DNA of 64,000 bases from Faecalicatena contorta. GTDB lineage: Bacteria; Bacillota; Clostridia; Lachnospirales; Lachnospiraceae. The translations under genes and the position numbers were made by a program. This document shows positions 47,808 to 56,081 of this stretch, piece after piece; the stretch's first letter is position 1; each line of letters begins with the position of its first letter. The DNA lies in NCBI RefSeq assembly GCF_021531975.1, contig NZ_JAFBIY010000003.1:248001-312000 (forward strand), written 5' to 3'. Under the pieces are notes generated by a model. It did no database searches. It saw nothing but the letters and a program-made list of their open reading frames with translations, and was not told the origin of the DNA.

Positions 47808-48452
47808 ATGGAACGGTTAATATGTGTGATCATTGGCTATGTATTTGGACTGTTTCAGACAGGATACATTTATGGAAAGTTACACCATGTAGATATCAGA
47901 AAACAGGGAAGCGGTAACGCAGGTACGACCAATGTACTTCGTACCCTCGGATGGAAGGCCGGGCTTGTGACATTTCTTGGTGACTGCTTCAAGTGCGTGT
48001 TTGCAGTAGTTGTGGTACATCTCATTTATGGCAGGACACACGGGGATATCATTCCGGTGCTTGCCATGTATGCAGGTATGGGCGCAGTGCTGGGACATAA
48101 TTATCCATTCTACATGGGATTTAAAGGCGGTAAGGGAATCGCGGCTACAGCAGGACTTCTTGTCAGCACGACCAATGTGTATATGGTGTTGATCTGCCTG
48201 GCGGCATTTGTAGGTATCGTGGCGGTGACAAGATACGTTTCTCTGGGATCCCTTGCGGTAGTTATCATTTATCTCGTAGAAGTCGTTATATATGGTCAGA
48301 TGGGAAGATTTGGCGTTCAGCCGCCGTACTTATATGAAATGTATGCTGTCGCGGCATTTCTTATGTTGTCCGCTTTTTATAAACATAGAGCAAATATTCA
48401 GAGATTATTATCCGGAACAGAGAATAAGATTAGTTTCGGTAAAAAACATTAG
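47808..48452 (+). CDS. plsY: Glycerol-3-phosphate acyltransferase PlsY
   Basis: A 214-residue membrane enzyme with five or so spans that moves acyl from acyl phosphate to glycerol 3-phosphate. Conserved loops are GSGNAGTTNVLRTLGWK and GHNYPFYMGFKGGKGIA. It directly follows der and precedes gpsA, which makes its substrate, so the two act in series in phospholipid synthesis. Confidence 0.95.
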   Translation: MERLICVIIGYVFGLFQTGYIYGKLHHVDIRKQGSGNAGTTNVLRTLGWKAGLVTFLGDCFKCVFAVVVVHLIYGRTHGDIIPVLAMYAGMGAVLGHNYPFYMGFKGGKGIAATAGLLVSTTNVYMVLICLAAFVGIVAVTRYVSLGSLAVVIIYLVEVVIYGQMGRFGVQPPYLYEMYAVAAFLMLSAFYKHRANIQRLLSGTENKISFGKKH

Positions 48453-48474
48453 ATGATACAAGGGAGGATGTATT

Positions 48475-49491
48475 ATGGCAAATGTAAGTGTTATGGGAGC
48501 AGGAAGCTGGGGAACTGCATTGGCGCTTGTGCTTCACAAGAACGGTCACAAGGTCACTGTCTGGTCCATCAGTCAGGACGAGGTAGAGATGCTTTCCAAA
48601 GAGAGAGAGCATAAGAGCAAGCTTCCGGGTGTAAAGCTTCCGGACGATATGGAATTTACGTCAGATATGGCTTCGGCGATTGAAGGAAGAGATTTTCTCG
48701 TGCTGGCGGTACCTTCTCCGTTTACGAGAACTACGGCACGTAATATGAAACCGTATATTGCAGAAAAACAGATTATCGTTGATGTGGCAAAGGGAATTGA
48801 AGAGAGCACTCTTATGACACTGTCACAGCAGATTGAAGAAGAGATCCCGCAGGCAGATGTTGCGGTATTGTCCGGACCAAGCCATGCAGAGGAAGTGGGA
48901 AGAGGACTTCCGACAACGGTTGTGATCGGAGCAAAGAGCAAGAAGACGGCAGAGTATCTGCAGGGCATGTTTATGAATGAAGTATTCCGTGTATATACAA
49001 GCCCGGACAGACTGGGAATGGAGCTTGGCGGTTCCCTTAAGAATGTCATCGCTCTGGCAGCCGGAATCGCAGACGGTATGGGATATGGAGATAATACGAA
49101 AGCGGCTCTTATTACCAGAGGTATTGCAGAGATTGCAAGACTCGGTGTTGCCATGGGAGGAGCGATCGAGAGCTTTACTGGTCTTACCGGTATCGGCGAC
49201 CTGATCGTTACCTGTGCCAGTGTACACAGCCGTAACCGTAAGGCAGGTTACCTGATGGGACAGGGCAAGTCCATGCAGGAGGCAATGGACGAAGTACAGA
49301 TGGTTGTGGAAGGTGTATATTCTACGAAGGCTGCTGTGAAGCTTGGTGAGAAATATAGCGTGCCGCTTCCGATCATCAATAAGGTAAACGAAGTATTATT
49401 TGAAGGAAAAGACCCAAAAGAGGCTGTCAATGAACTGATGCTAAGAGACGTGAGACCAGAGCATAAGGCAGTAAAATGGGAAGAAGAATAA
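48475..49491 (+). CDS. gpsA: NAD(P)-dependent glycerol-3-phosphate dehydrogenase GpsA
   Basis: A 338-residue enzyme that makes glycerol 3-phosphate from dihydroxyacetone phosphate. The cofactor loop is GAGSWGTALALVLHKNGH, the catalytic lysine region is GGSLKNVIALAAGIADGMG, and the C-terminal lid is present. AGGGAGG precedes the ATG, 22 bases after plsY. A hairpin that covers the spoIVA ribosome binding site begins 23 bases past its stop. Confidence 0.96.
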   Translation: MANVSVMGAGSWGTALALVLHKNGHKVTVWSISQDEVEMLSKEREHKSKLPGVKLPDDMEFTSDMASAIEGRDFLVLAVPSPFTRTTARNMKPYIAEKQIIVDVAKGIEESTLMTLSQQIEEEIPQADVAVLSGPSHAEEVGRGLPTTVVIGAKSKKTAEYLQGMFMNEVFRVYTSPDRLGMELGGSLKNVIALAAGIADGMGYGDNTKAALITRGIAEIARLGVAMGGAIESFTGLTGIGDLIVTCASVHSRNRKAGYLMGQGKSMQEAMDEVQMVVEGVYSTKAAVKLGEKYSVPLPIINKVNEVLFEGKDPKEAVNELMLRDVRPEHKAVKWEEE

Positions 49492-49513
49492 AAAAAGAAT
49501 GAAGTTCTAAAAA

Positions 49514-49558
49514 AATACCCCCTTGCATACATTTGTATCAGCTAAGCAAGGGGGTATT
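49514..49558 (+). promoter_or_regulatory. Hairpin hiding the spoIVA ribosome binding site, with a SigE-like -10 in its loop
   Basis: A perfect 13-bp stem (49514-49526 with 49546-49558) contains AAGGGGG of spoIVA in its 3' arm. The loop begins with CATACATT (49526-49533), which matches the SigE -10 consensus. A start about seven bases after this would remove the 5' arm from the message. The -35 match is weak. Confidence 0.6.
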
Positions 49559-49561
49559 AGT

Positions 49562-51034
49562 ATGGATACGTTTCAGTTATACAAGGATATAAAAGCCCGC
49601 ACAAATGGGGAGATCTACATAGGGGTGGTAGGACCGGTGCGTACCGGGAAGTCTACATTTATCAAACGTTTCATGGATGTGCTGGTACTCCCGCATATGG
49701 AAGAGGAGCACAGCCGGGAGCGGACGAGAGATGAACTGCCACAGTCCGCTTCCGGACGGACGATCATGACGACAGAGCCTAAATTCGTGCCAAAGGAGGC
49801 TGCCGAGATCCGGCTTACGGATGATGTGGCAGTGAAGGTGCGGCTCATCGACTGTGTGGGATATATGGTGGAAGGGGCTTCCGGACATATCGAAGGGAAG
49901 GAAGAACGGCAGGTGAAGACACCCTGGTTCGATTACGAGATTCCTTTTACCAAGGCAGCAGGTATCGGAACAAGGAAGGTTATCCATGACCATGCGACGA
50001 TCGGGATCGTCATTACAACCGACGGCAGTATCGGTGATATCGAAAGAAATGCGTACCGGGAGCCGGAAGGAAAGACGATCCGGGAGCTGCAGAGTATCGG
50101 TAAGCCCTTTGTCGTGCTGGTGAATTCTAAGAAACCATACGGAGATGATGCGAGGACAGTAGCCCAGGAGCTGGAAAAGGAATATGGTGTCAAAGCCATC
50201 CCGGTGAACTGTGAGCAGCTGAAAGAAGAGGATATCTATAAGATTATGGAAGCGGTTCTCTTTGCATTTCCGGTATCGGAAGTACAGTTCTTTATTCCGA
50301 AATGGGTGGAGATGCTGCCAAGAGATCACAAGATCAAACAGGATATGGTAGCCCACATCCGGCAGATGCTGGGAAATATCCGGGAGATCCGCGACGCTTC
50401 CAGAGAGCTTGTGATCAGTGACAGTCCTTACATCGAAGAGTGTAAGATCGATGCTGTTGAGATGGATACGGGCTGTATCAAGGTGCGGCTGAAAGTTGCA
50501 GAGAAATATTATTATGAAATGCTGAGCGAACTGACAGGTACGGAGATTGCCGGACAATATGCACTGATCTCCACTATGAAGCAGCTCTCAGAGCTGAAAG
50601 CAGAGTATGAAGGGGTAAAAGATGCATTTGCGTCTGTCCGTATGAAAGGTTATGGCGTTGTGAGCCCCACCCGGGATGAGATTACGCTTAAGGAGCCGGA
50701 AATCATAAAGCAGGGGAATAAATACGGCGTGAAGATCCATTCACATGCGCCGTCCATTCACCTCATCCGTGCCAATATCGAGACAGAGATCGCGCCTATC
50801 GTGGGAAGCGAGCAGCAGGCAAAGGATCTCATTTCTTACATAAAAAGTGCAGAACAGAGCGAAGAGGGGATATGGGGAACGAGTATTTTCGGAAAATCCA
50901 TTGAAGAGCTTGTGATGGATGGCATGCGCAACAAGATGGCGATGATCAATGATGAGAGCCAGACAAAGCTTCAGGATACGATGCAGAAGATTGTAAACGA
51001 CAGCAATGGCGGACTGGTGTGCATTATCATTTGA
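49562..51034 (+). CDS. spoIVA: Stage IV sporulation protein A, SpoIVA
   Basis: A 490-residue ATPase that polymerises at the base of the spore coat. The N-terminal P-loop is GPVRTGKST and the protein ends NGGLVCIII, a conserved C-terminal anchor. The start at 49562 follows AAGGGGG; the earlier in-frame ATG at 49523 lies in the hairpin and has no site. In Bacillus the gene is SigE-dependent, and a SigE-like -10 lies upstream. Its presence shows that the organism is a spore former or derives from one. Confidence 0.96.
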   Translation: MDTFQLYKDIKARTNGEIYIGVVGPVRTGKSTFIKRFMDVLVLPHMEEEHSRERTRDELPQSASGRTIMTTEPKFVPKEAAEIRLTDDVAVKVRLIDCVGYMVEGASGHIEGKEERQVKTPWFDYEIPFTKAAGIGTRKVIHDHATIGIVITTDGSIGDIERNAYREPEGKTIRELQSIGKPFVVLVNSKKPYGDDARTVAQELEKEYGVKAIPVNCEQLKEEDIYKIMEAVLFAFPVSEVQFFIPKWVEMLPRDHKIKQDMVAHIRQMLGNIREIRDASRELVISDSPYIEECKIDAVEMDTGCIKVRLKVAEKYYYEMLSELTGTEIAGQYALISTMKQLSELKAEYEGVKDAFASVRMKGYGVVSPTRDEITLKEPEIIKQGNKYGVKIHSHAPSIHLIRANIETEIAPIVGSEQQAKDLISYIKSAEQSEEGIWGTSIFGKSIEELVMDGMRNKMAMINDESQTKLQDTMQKIVNDSNGGLVCIII

Positions 51035-51045
51035 TGTTCGGGAGA

Positions 51046-51063
51046 TTGTTAAAAAAAATACAA
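51046..51063 (+). promoter_or_regulatory. Rex-like operator before the iron alcohol dehydrogenase
   Basis: TTGTTAAAAAAAATACAA resembles the redox repressor Rex consensus TTGTTAAnnnnTTAACAA; the left half is perfect, the right half has mismatches. It lies seven bases upstream of the -35. Rex control of alcohol dehydrogenases is known in Clostridia; binding here is an inference. Confidence 0.4.
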
Positions 51064-51070
51064 TTTACTA

Positions 51071-51099
51071 TTGAATTCGTACGATGATGTGGTTATAAT
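51071..51099 (+). promoter_or_regulatory. Promoter of the iron alcohol dehydrogenase gene
   Basis: TTGAAT (51071-51076) and a perfect TATAAT (51094-51099) are 17 bases apart. Transcription should begin near 51106, leaving a leader of about 95 bases. Confidence 0.8.
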
Positions 51100-51114
51100 A
51101 AGAAAGACAACGAG

Positions 51115-51156
51115 GTCACAGAATCTGTGGGAAACTGCAGGTTGCTGTGACTTTTT
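51115..51156 (+). terminator. Leader terminator or attenuator before the iron alcohol dehydrogenase
   Basis: GTCACAG (51115-51121) pairs with CTGTGAC (51145-51151) and five T follow, within 50 bases of the predicted start. CAAC (51108-51111) could instead pair with GTTG (51141-51144). It matches no riboswitch class that I recognise. Confidence 0.6.
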
Positions 51157-51200
51157 ATGCCATATTGAAGGAAAAGAGAAAAGAAAGAAGGCATTTGTAA

Positions 51201-52349
51201 ATGAAAGATTATACGTTTAAAGTACCACAGGACATTGTATTTGGAGTAGGATCCTTACAGAGACTTCCGGAGCTTCTGGAAAAATGTGGTTCCAAAAAGA
51301 TGATGGTTGTATCTGACCGCGGACTGGAAAAGCTCGGTGTGGTAAAGAAAGTAATCGATATAGTAGAGGCAAACGGCATTGAGACAAGTGTATTCCTGGA
51401 TATTCTTCCGAACCCGACGGTGGATATGGTAGATGCTGCAACGAAAATGTACAAAGAGTCCGGGGCAACCAGTATTGTGGCACTGGGCGGAGGAAGTCCG
51501 ATGGATGTTGCGAAAGCAGTTGGTGTGCTGGCAAGATATGGTGGTTCTATAACAGAATACGAAGGTGCACACCTTGTGCCGGGACCGATTGAGCCGATCA
51601 TTGCCATTCCGACAACAGCCGGAACCGGAAGTGAGGTAACTGCATTTTCCGTTATCAACGATACGGCAAGAAATTATAAGCTGACCGTATTCAGCTATGA
51701 GCTGCTTCCGAAATATGCACTTCTTGATCCGGAGATGATCATGTCCGTACCGCCACAGGTAGCTGCTTCCTGTGGAATCGATGCACTGATCCACGCCTGG
51801 GAAGCATATACGTCCCTCGGTGCATCTCCATTTTCTGATGCCATGGCAGAGAAGGCGATGGAGCTGATCGGAGGAAATATCCGTCGTTTTGTGGCCAACA
51901 GGAAAGATGAAGAGGCAGCCTGTGCCATGATGTCCGGAAGTATGTTCGCCGGCATTGCATTTGCATGGGCGAGACTTGGAAATGTACATGCCATGTCTCA
52001 TCCGGTGAGCGCATTCTTCGGTGTACCTCATGGTGTGGCGAACTCCATTCTTCTTCCGGTCATCGTAGAGTACAATGCACTGGCAGATCATGGACGTTAT
52101 GAGAAGATCTACAACTATATCCGCGAGAAGAAAGAGCCGGCAGTCGATTTCAAGCCAGAGATGCTTGTAGAAGAGATCAAAAAACTCAACGCACAGCTTG
52201 GCATTCCGAAGACATTGTCCGAAGTTGGCGTGACAGAGGATAAGATTCCGCAGATGGCAGAAGATGCCATGAAGAGCGGAAATATTGCCGCAAACCCACG
52301 TCAGACAACCTTAAAAGATGTCATCGAACTGTATCACAAGGCATTATAA
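51201..52349 (+). CDS. Iron-containing alcohol dehydrogenase
   Basis: A 382-residue group III dehydrogenase, probably reducing an aldehyde with NAD(P)H during fermentation. The nucleotide loop is GGGSPMDVAKAVG, followed by IPTTAGTGSEVTAFSVI, and the metal ligands include the histidines in HAMSHPVSAFFGVPHGVANS. GAAGAAGG-like sequence precedes the ATG. It stands alone between its own promoter and a terminator. Substrate preference (butanol, 1,2-propanediol or other) cannot be told by eye. Confidence 0.92.
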   Translation: MKDYTFKVPQDIVFGVGSLQRLPELLEKCGSKKMMVVSDRGLEKLGVVKKVIDIVEANGIETSVFLDILPNPTVDMVDAATKMYKESGATSIVALGGGSPMDVAKAVGVLARYGGSITEYEGAHLVPGPIEPIIAIPTTAGTGSEVTAFSVINDTARNYKLTVFSYELLPKYALLDPEMIMSVPPQVAASCGIDALIHAWEAYTSLGASPFSDAMAEKAMELIGGNIRRFVANRKDEEAACAMMSGSMFAGIAFAWARLGNVHAMSHPVSAFFGVPHGVANSILLPVIVEYNALADHGRYEKIYNYIREKKEPAVDFKPEMLVEEIKKLNAQLGIPKTLSEVGVTEDKIPQMAEDAMKSGNIAANPRQTTLKDVIELYHKAL

Positions 52350-52399
52350 ATATACATTTTCCAGAGTTTACCAGGAGAAATGTGAAAAAAGAGAGAAAG

Positions 52400-52435
52400 A
52401 AGTGGCGCCAGGGGTAGAACCTGACGCCACTTTTG
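52400..52435 (+). terminator. Terminator after the iron alcohol dehydrogenase
   Basis: AGTGGCG (52401-52407) pairs with CGCCACT (52425-52431), extended inward by CAG/CTG; a short T-run follows. A TATAAT (52439-52444) just beyond may start the next transcript. Confidence 0.75.
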
Positions 52436-52484
52436 TGTTATAATAGCGGACAGGTACAGAAGAAGATGTTAATGGAGGTACGAA

Positions 52485-52952
52485 ATGAAGGTTTCAATCA
52501 TAACAGCAAGTACAGCAGTATATAGAGAAAATGAAGAAAATACAAGCGGAGAGGTCATCCGTCAGATGGCAGAAGAAGCAGGCCTGGACGTTGTATTCAT
52601 GAAAGCACTCCCGAATGACAGAAAGGTGCTCTCAACCGTATTCCAGAGACTGATCGACAATCAGCTGACAGATCTCGTCCTGACAACAGGCGGAGCCGGA
52701 TGTGGACCAGAGGACTGCACACCGGAAGCAACGATGGACGTTGTAGAAAGACCGGTATACGGAATCGCTGAAGGAATGCGTGCACATATGCTTCAGCTGA
52801 CCAAGCGTGCGATGCTCAACAGATGTACCGCCGGTATCCGCGGAGATGTACTGATCGTAAACCTTCCGGGAAAAGCCGGTGCGGTAAAAGAGTGCCTGGG
52901 CTATATCCTTCCGGAGATCATGCATGCAGTAGAAGTGATTAAGGGTGAGTAA
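52485..52952 (+). CDS. MogA/MoaB-type molybdopterin adenylyltransferase-like protein
   Basis: A 155-residue protein of the MoCF_biosynth family. The family loop TTGG(T)GLSPRDxTPEAT appears as TTGGAGCGPEDCTPEAT, with more cysteines than usual. The end has LPGKAGAVKECL. MogA/MoaB adenylate molybdopterin for molybdenum cofactor. No other cofactor gene is near, so it may act with distant genes or in a variant role. GGAGG precedes the ATG. Confidence 0.85.
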   Translation: MKVSIITASTAVYRENEENTSGEVIRQMAEEAGLDVVFMKALPNDRKVLSTVFQRLIDNQLTDLVLTTGGAGCGPEDCTPEATMDVVERPVYGIAEGMRAHMLQLTKRAMLNRCTAGIRGDVLIVNLPGKAGAVKECLGYILPEIMHAVEVIKGE

Positions 52953-52957
52953 CAAAG

Positions 52958-53656
52958 ATGGTAAAGGTTACCTATCTGGAGCACAGCGGGTTCGTTCTGG
53001 AATATGAAAGCTGTGCTCTTATATTTGACTATTATAAAGGCACACTTCCGGATCTCTCCGATAAGGAAAAGATCTACGTATTCGTAAGTCACGGACATTA
53101 CGATCATTTTCAGAAGGAAATATTTGACTGGAAAGAACAGTATGGGAACATTACGTACATCCTTTCCGCAGATGTGTATGAATCCGTTGCCCGAGAGTGG
53201 CGGCCTGCATGTCTGTTCGTAGAGGCTGACAGGGATTACGAGACAGAGGATCTGCAGATCCACACCTTAACATCCACCGATGAAGGCGTGGCATTTGTCA
53301 TCCGCTTTAAGGGCAAGACCATCTACCATGCGGGAGACCTGAACTGGTGGCACTGGGAGGAAGAAGACGACGAAAGCTGGAATCTTCCGATGCAGGCAGC
53401 ATACGCGAAAGAGATCGGGAAGATAGAAGGAGAAAAGATTGACATTGCATTTGTTCCGCTGGATATGCGGCAGGGGCAGCAGTATTACTGGGGACTGGAC
53501 TATTATATGCGCCATACCGATACCGGGTGCGTATTCCCGATGCATATGTGGGAGAAAGGCGCTTATCAGAAGCTTATGAAAGAGCCGGCCGCTGCATCCT
53601 ACCGTGACAGAGTCATGCCGGTAGAAGAACCACAGCAGACATTCCAGTGCGAATAA
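52958..53656 (+). CDS. MBL-fold metal-dependent hydrolase
   Basis: A 232-residue metallo-beta-lactamase fold protein of the UlaG-like group. The metal motif is SHGHYDHF (HxHxDH), with further ligands in IYHAGDLNWWHWE and PMHMWEKG. The substrate is unknown. It begins five bases after the MogA/MoaB-type gene and is followed by rnhA 33 bases later, so the three are likely one transcript. Confidence 0.88.
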   Translation: MVKVTYLEHSGFVLEYESCALIFDYYKGTLPDLSDKEKIYVFVSHGHYDHFQKEIFDWKEQYGNITYILSADVYESVAREWRPACLFVEADRDYETEDLQIHTLTSTDEGVAFVIRFKGKTIYHAGDLNWWHWEEEDDESWNLPMQAAYAKEIGKIEGEKIDIAFVPLDMRQGQQYYWGLDYYMRHTDTGCVFPMHMWEKGAYQKLMKEPAAASYRDRVMPVEEPQQTFQCE

Positions 53657-53689
53657 ACACAGATCATATGTGACAGGAAAGGAAAAAAT

Positions 53690-54154
53690 ATGCTTGTAAG
53701 TATCTATACAGACGGGGCTGCCAGAGGCAATCCCGACGGACCCGGCGGTTACGGGACAATTCTCGAATATGTAGATCCAAGAGGCGAGCTTCACGTAAAA
53801 GAACTTTCCAAAGGCTACGAGAAGACGACCAATAACCGAATGGAGCTCATGGCTGTCATTGCCGGGCTGGAAGCACTCAACCGGCCATGCGATGTGCGCG
53901 TCTACTCCGACTCCAAATATGTGGTAGACGCATTCAACCAGAAATGGATCGACAGCTGGATAAAAAAAGGCTGGAAACGCGGAAAGAACGAGCCGGTCAA
54001 GAACGTGGACTTATGGCAGAGACTTCTGAAAGCCAAAGAACCCCATAACGTAACATTCATATGGGTAAAAGGACACGACGGACATCCACAGAACGAACGG
54101 TGCGACGAATTAGCGACAAGCGCCGCCGACCAGTTGGGGACGGGGACTTTTTAG
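53690..54154 (+). CDS. rnhA: Ribonuclease HI
   Basis: A 154-residue RNase HI that cuts RNA in RNA-DNA hybrids. Catalytic residues are Asp8 ([10 protein letters not shown]), Glu52 (RMELMAV), Asp74 (YSDSKYV) and Asp139, with His129 in [10 protein letters not shown]. The natural end is expected near TSAAD; the last residues QLGTGTF and the TAG are coded by a copy of a GGGGACGGGG repeat (54134-54168), so the tail was likely replaced by repeat insertion. Activity should be unaffected. Confidence 0.95.
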   Translation: MLVSIYTDGAARGNPDGPGGYGTILEYVDPRGELHVKELSKGYEKTTNNRMELMAVIAGLEALNRPCDVRVYSDSKYVVDAFNQKWIDSWIKKGWKRGKNEPVKNVDLWQRLLKAKEPHNVTFIWVKGHDGHPQNERCDELATSAADQLGTGTF

Positions 54155-54168
54155 AAATACTCCGTCCC
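54134..54168. repeat. GGGGACGG-type palindromic repeat overlapping the rnhA end (R1)
   Basis: GGGACGG (54137-54143) pairs with CCGTCCC (54162-54168) around a T-rich centre. The first 21 bases are the last seven codons of rnhA including its stop. Confidence 0.75.
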
Positions 54169-54183
54169 AGAATGAAATAAGGG

Positions 54184-54213
54184 TGTCCCTTTTTGAAAAT
54201 ACCTTGTCCCCAA
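54184..54213. repeat. Left arm of the inverted repeat flanking rnpB (R2)
   Basis: A 30-bp sequence beginning TGTCCCTTTTTGAAAATACC, matching the reverse complement of 54573-54602 at 29 of 30 positions. It ends where the RNase P RNA begins. Confidence 0.85.
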
Positions 54214-54572
54214 TGAGCAAGTAAGACAAGTAATCGCGGCTGCAATTGCCGAAAGGCAGCAGGTGAGGAAAGTCCGGGCTTCACAGGGCAGGGTGCCGGA
54301 TAACGTCCGGTGGAGGCGACTCCAAGGAAAGTGCAACAGAAATGAACCGCCTGTGCATGTACGCACAGGTAAGGGTGGAAGGGCAGTGTAAGAGACTACC
54401 GCCTTGCCGGTAACGGCAGGGGCACATGTAAACCCCACTCGAAGCAAGACCGGATAGAGACATTGCGGTGGCCCGCCGCGTCTCAGGTTGGTTGCTTGAA
54501 CCTGCCGGTAACGGCAGGTCTAGATAGATGATTACTCAACGACATAACCCGGCTTATCGTCTTGCTTGTTGG
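54214..54572 (+). ncRNA. rnpB: RNase P RNA, bacterial class A
   Basis: The catalytic RNA that trims tRNA 5' ends. The P4 strand and conserved region read GAGGAAAGTCCGGGC near 54266-54280, with ACAGAAA, and the 3' conserved AGATAGATGATTACT at about 54521-54537. The P1 helix is formed by AGCAAGTAAGAC at the 5' end and GTCTTGCTTGTT at the 3' end. Ends are set from P1 and are approximate by a few bases. Both ends touch a 30-bp inverted repeat that would lengthen P1 in the precursor. Confidence 0.95.
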
Positions 54573-54602
54573 TTGGGGACAGGGTATTTTCAAAAAGGGA
54601 CA
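54573..54602. repeat. Right arm of the inverted repeat flanking rnpB (R3)
   Basis: A 30-bp sequence beginning TTGGGGACAGGGTATTTTCA, reverse complement of 54184-54213 with one mismatch. It starts immediately after the rnpB P1 helix. Confidence 0.85.
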
Positions 54603-54610
54603 GGGTAAAT

Positions 54611-54659
54611 AAAAGTTGGGGACGGGGGTTTTTTTAAAAAACCCCCGTCCCCAACTTTT
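54611..54659. repeat. Near-perfect 49-bp palindrome between rnpB and pyrI (R4)
   Basis: AAAAGTTGGGGACGGGGG and T7 are followed by A6 and the exact complement, 24 bp per arm. It may end both rnpB (+) and pyrBI (-). It overlaps the pyrI stop at 54658-54660 and resembles the palindrome before ilvD. Confidence 0.85.
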
Positions 54660-55113
54660 AGTGTTTCGCCAGTCGTCCGTCATATTTTTCTTCGCAGTAT
54701 TTGCAGCGATATACCTGCTTCTCCGGGTCGGTCAGCACGAATACGTGGTCAAGCTCCTGCTCGATCGAAGTGATGCAGCGCGGATTCTTGCACTTGATAA
54801 CGTTACGTACTTCCTTCGGAAGGTGCAGACATTTCTTGTCTACGACTTTCTCATCTTTCACAATATTGACCGTTATATTATGGTCGATGAAGCCGAGAAT
54901 ATCCAGATCCATAAAGTCGATCGGACATTCAATCTTCATGATATCTTTCTTCCCCATCTTGTTGCTCTTTGCATTCTTGATAATCGCAACGCAGCAGTCC
55001 AGCTTATCCAGATGCAGATATTTGTAGATATCCATGCTTCGCCCTGCCTGGATATGGTCTAATACAAAACCTTCGGAAATCTGTCCGACATTCAAAGTAT
55101 TCTTTATCATCAC
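54658..55113 (-). CDS. pyrI: Aspartate carbamoyltransferase regulatory subunit PyrI
   Basis: A 151-residue allosteric subunit of aspartate transcarbamoylase that binds nucleotides and zinc. Zinc ligands are CKNPRC and CKYCEEKY near the C-terminus. GGAGG lies eight bases before ATG at 55113; a second ATG at 55110 is possible. It follows pyrB by nine bases on the same strand. Its presence implies CTP/ATP control of pyrimidine synthesis. Confidence 0.95.
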   Translation of the reverse strand: MMIKNTLNVGQISEGFVLDHIQAGRSMDIYKYLHLDKLDCCVAIIKNAKSNKMGKKDIMKIECPIDFMDLDILGFIDHNITVNIVKDEKVVDKKCLHLPKEVRNVIKCKNPRCITSIEQELDHVFVLTDPEKQVYRCKYCEEKYDGRLAKH

Positions 55114-55122
55114 AGATACCTC

Positions 55123-56040
55123 CTAAACTTCAATATTCAAAAGTGTCAATATAAGTGCCATCCGGATATATACACCGTACTGTGCCTGCTTGAAGTAAGC
55201 GGCTCTCGGGTCTGAGTCGACCTCGACAGATATCTCGTTCACACGCGGAAGCGGGTGAAGTACATACATATCCTTCGGAGCGAGTTCCATTTTCTTCGCG
55301 TCCAGAATGTAGAAATCCTTCATGCGGACGTAATCTTCCTCATTGAAGAAACGTTCTTTCTGCACGCGTGTCATGTACAGAAGGTCCAGCTTCGGAAGTG
55401 CATCCTCCAGGCGGACAACTTCTTCATACGGTATGTTCCCACGGTCAAGCACATCTGTGCGGATATAACTCGGCACACGAAGCTCCTCCGGTGAGATCAA
55501 TATAAACTTAACGTTAGGATAACGAACCAGTGCATGAATGAGAGAATGGACAGTACGTCCGAATTTCAGGTCTCCGCAAAGACCGATGGTTATATTGTCG
55601 AGTCTTCCTTTTAAGGAACGGATAGTCAGAAGATCTGTCAGCGTTTGTGTCGGGTGCTGATGTCCGCCGTCACCTGCATTAATAACAGGGATTGTTGCGT
55701 GTGTGCTTGCTACGAGAGTGGAACCTTCCTTCGGATGACGCATCGCACAGATGTCTGCGTAACAGGAAATGGTCCGGATCGTATCAGCGACGCTTTCGCC
55801 CTTTGCCGCGGAACTGGAATCTGCGGTAGAGAATCCAAGAACGCTGCCCCCGAGGTTCAGCATAGCCGCCTCATGGCTGAGTCTTGTTCTTGTACTTGGC
55901 TCATAAAAACATGTGGCCAGCTTCTTGCCTTCGCATGCGTGGGCGTATTTTTGAGGGTTAGCCTCGATGTCGTTAGCCAAATCCATCAGCTTGTCTAATT
56001 CTTCCACGGAAAAATCCAGTGGACTCATCAAGTGTCTCAT
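55123..56040 (-). CDS. pyrB: Aspartate carbamoyltransferase catalytic subunit PyrB
   Basis: A 305-residue enzyme that makes carbamoyl aspartate, the first committed step of pyrimidine synthesis. Carbamoyl-phosphate binding is at [15 protein letters not shown], and HPLPRVNEI and [10 protein letters not shown] are conserved. ATG at 56040 follows AAAGGAGG; a longer frame upstream lacks a site. No PyrR-type attenuator was seen in the short leader. It forms an operon with pyrI. Confidence 0.96.
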   Translation of the reverse strand: MRHLMSPLDFSVEELDKLMDLANDIEANPQKYAHACEGKKLATCFYEPSTRTRLSHEAAMLNLGGSVLGFSTADSSSAAKGESVADTIRTISCYADICAMRHPKEGSTLVASTHATIPVINAGDGGHQHPTQTLTDLLTIRSLKGRLDNITIGLCGDLKFGRTVHSLIHALVRYPNVKFILISPEELRVPSYIRTDVLDRGNIPYEEVVRLEDALPKLDLLYMTRVQKERFFNEEDYVRMKDFYILDAKKMELAPKDMYVLHPLPRVNEISVEVDSDPRAAYFKQAQYGVYIRMALILTLLNIEV

Positions 56041-56081
56041 AAAATCCTCCTTTGGTTGACTTGTCTTAAAATTCTTCATAC

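Noticed and set aside
49577-50557. A 326-codon open frame antisense to spoIVA
   Set aside because: Shadow of the spoIVA frame; Cys/His/Leu-rich translation without domains.
51255-52091. A 278-codon open frame antisense to the iron alcohol dehydrogenase
   Set aside because: No start signal, no recognisable motif; complement of a conserved gene.
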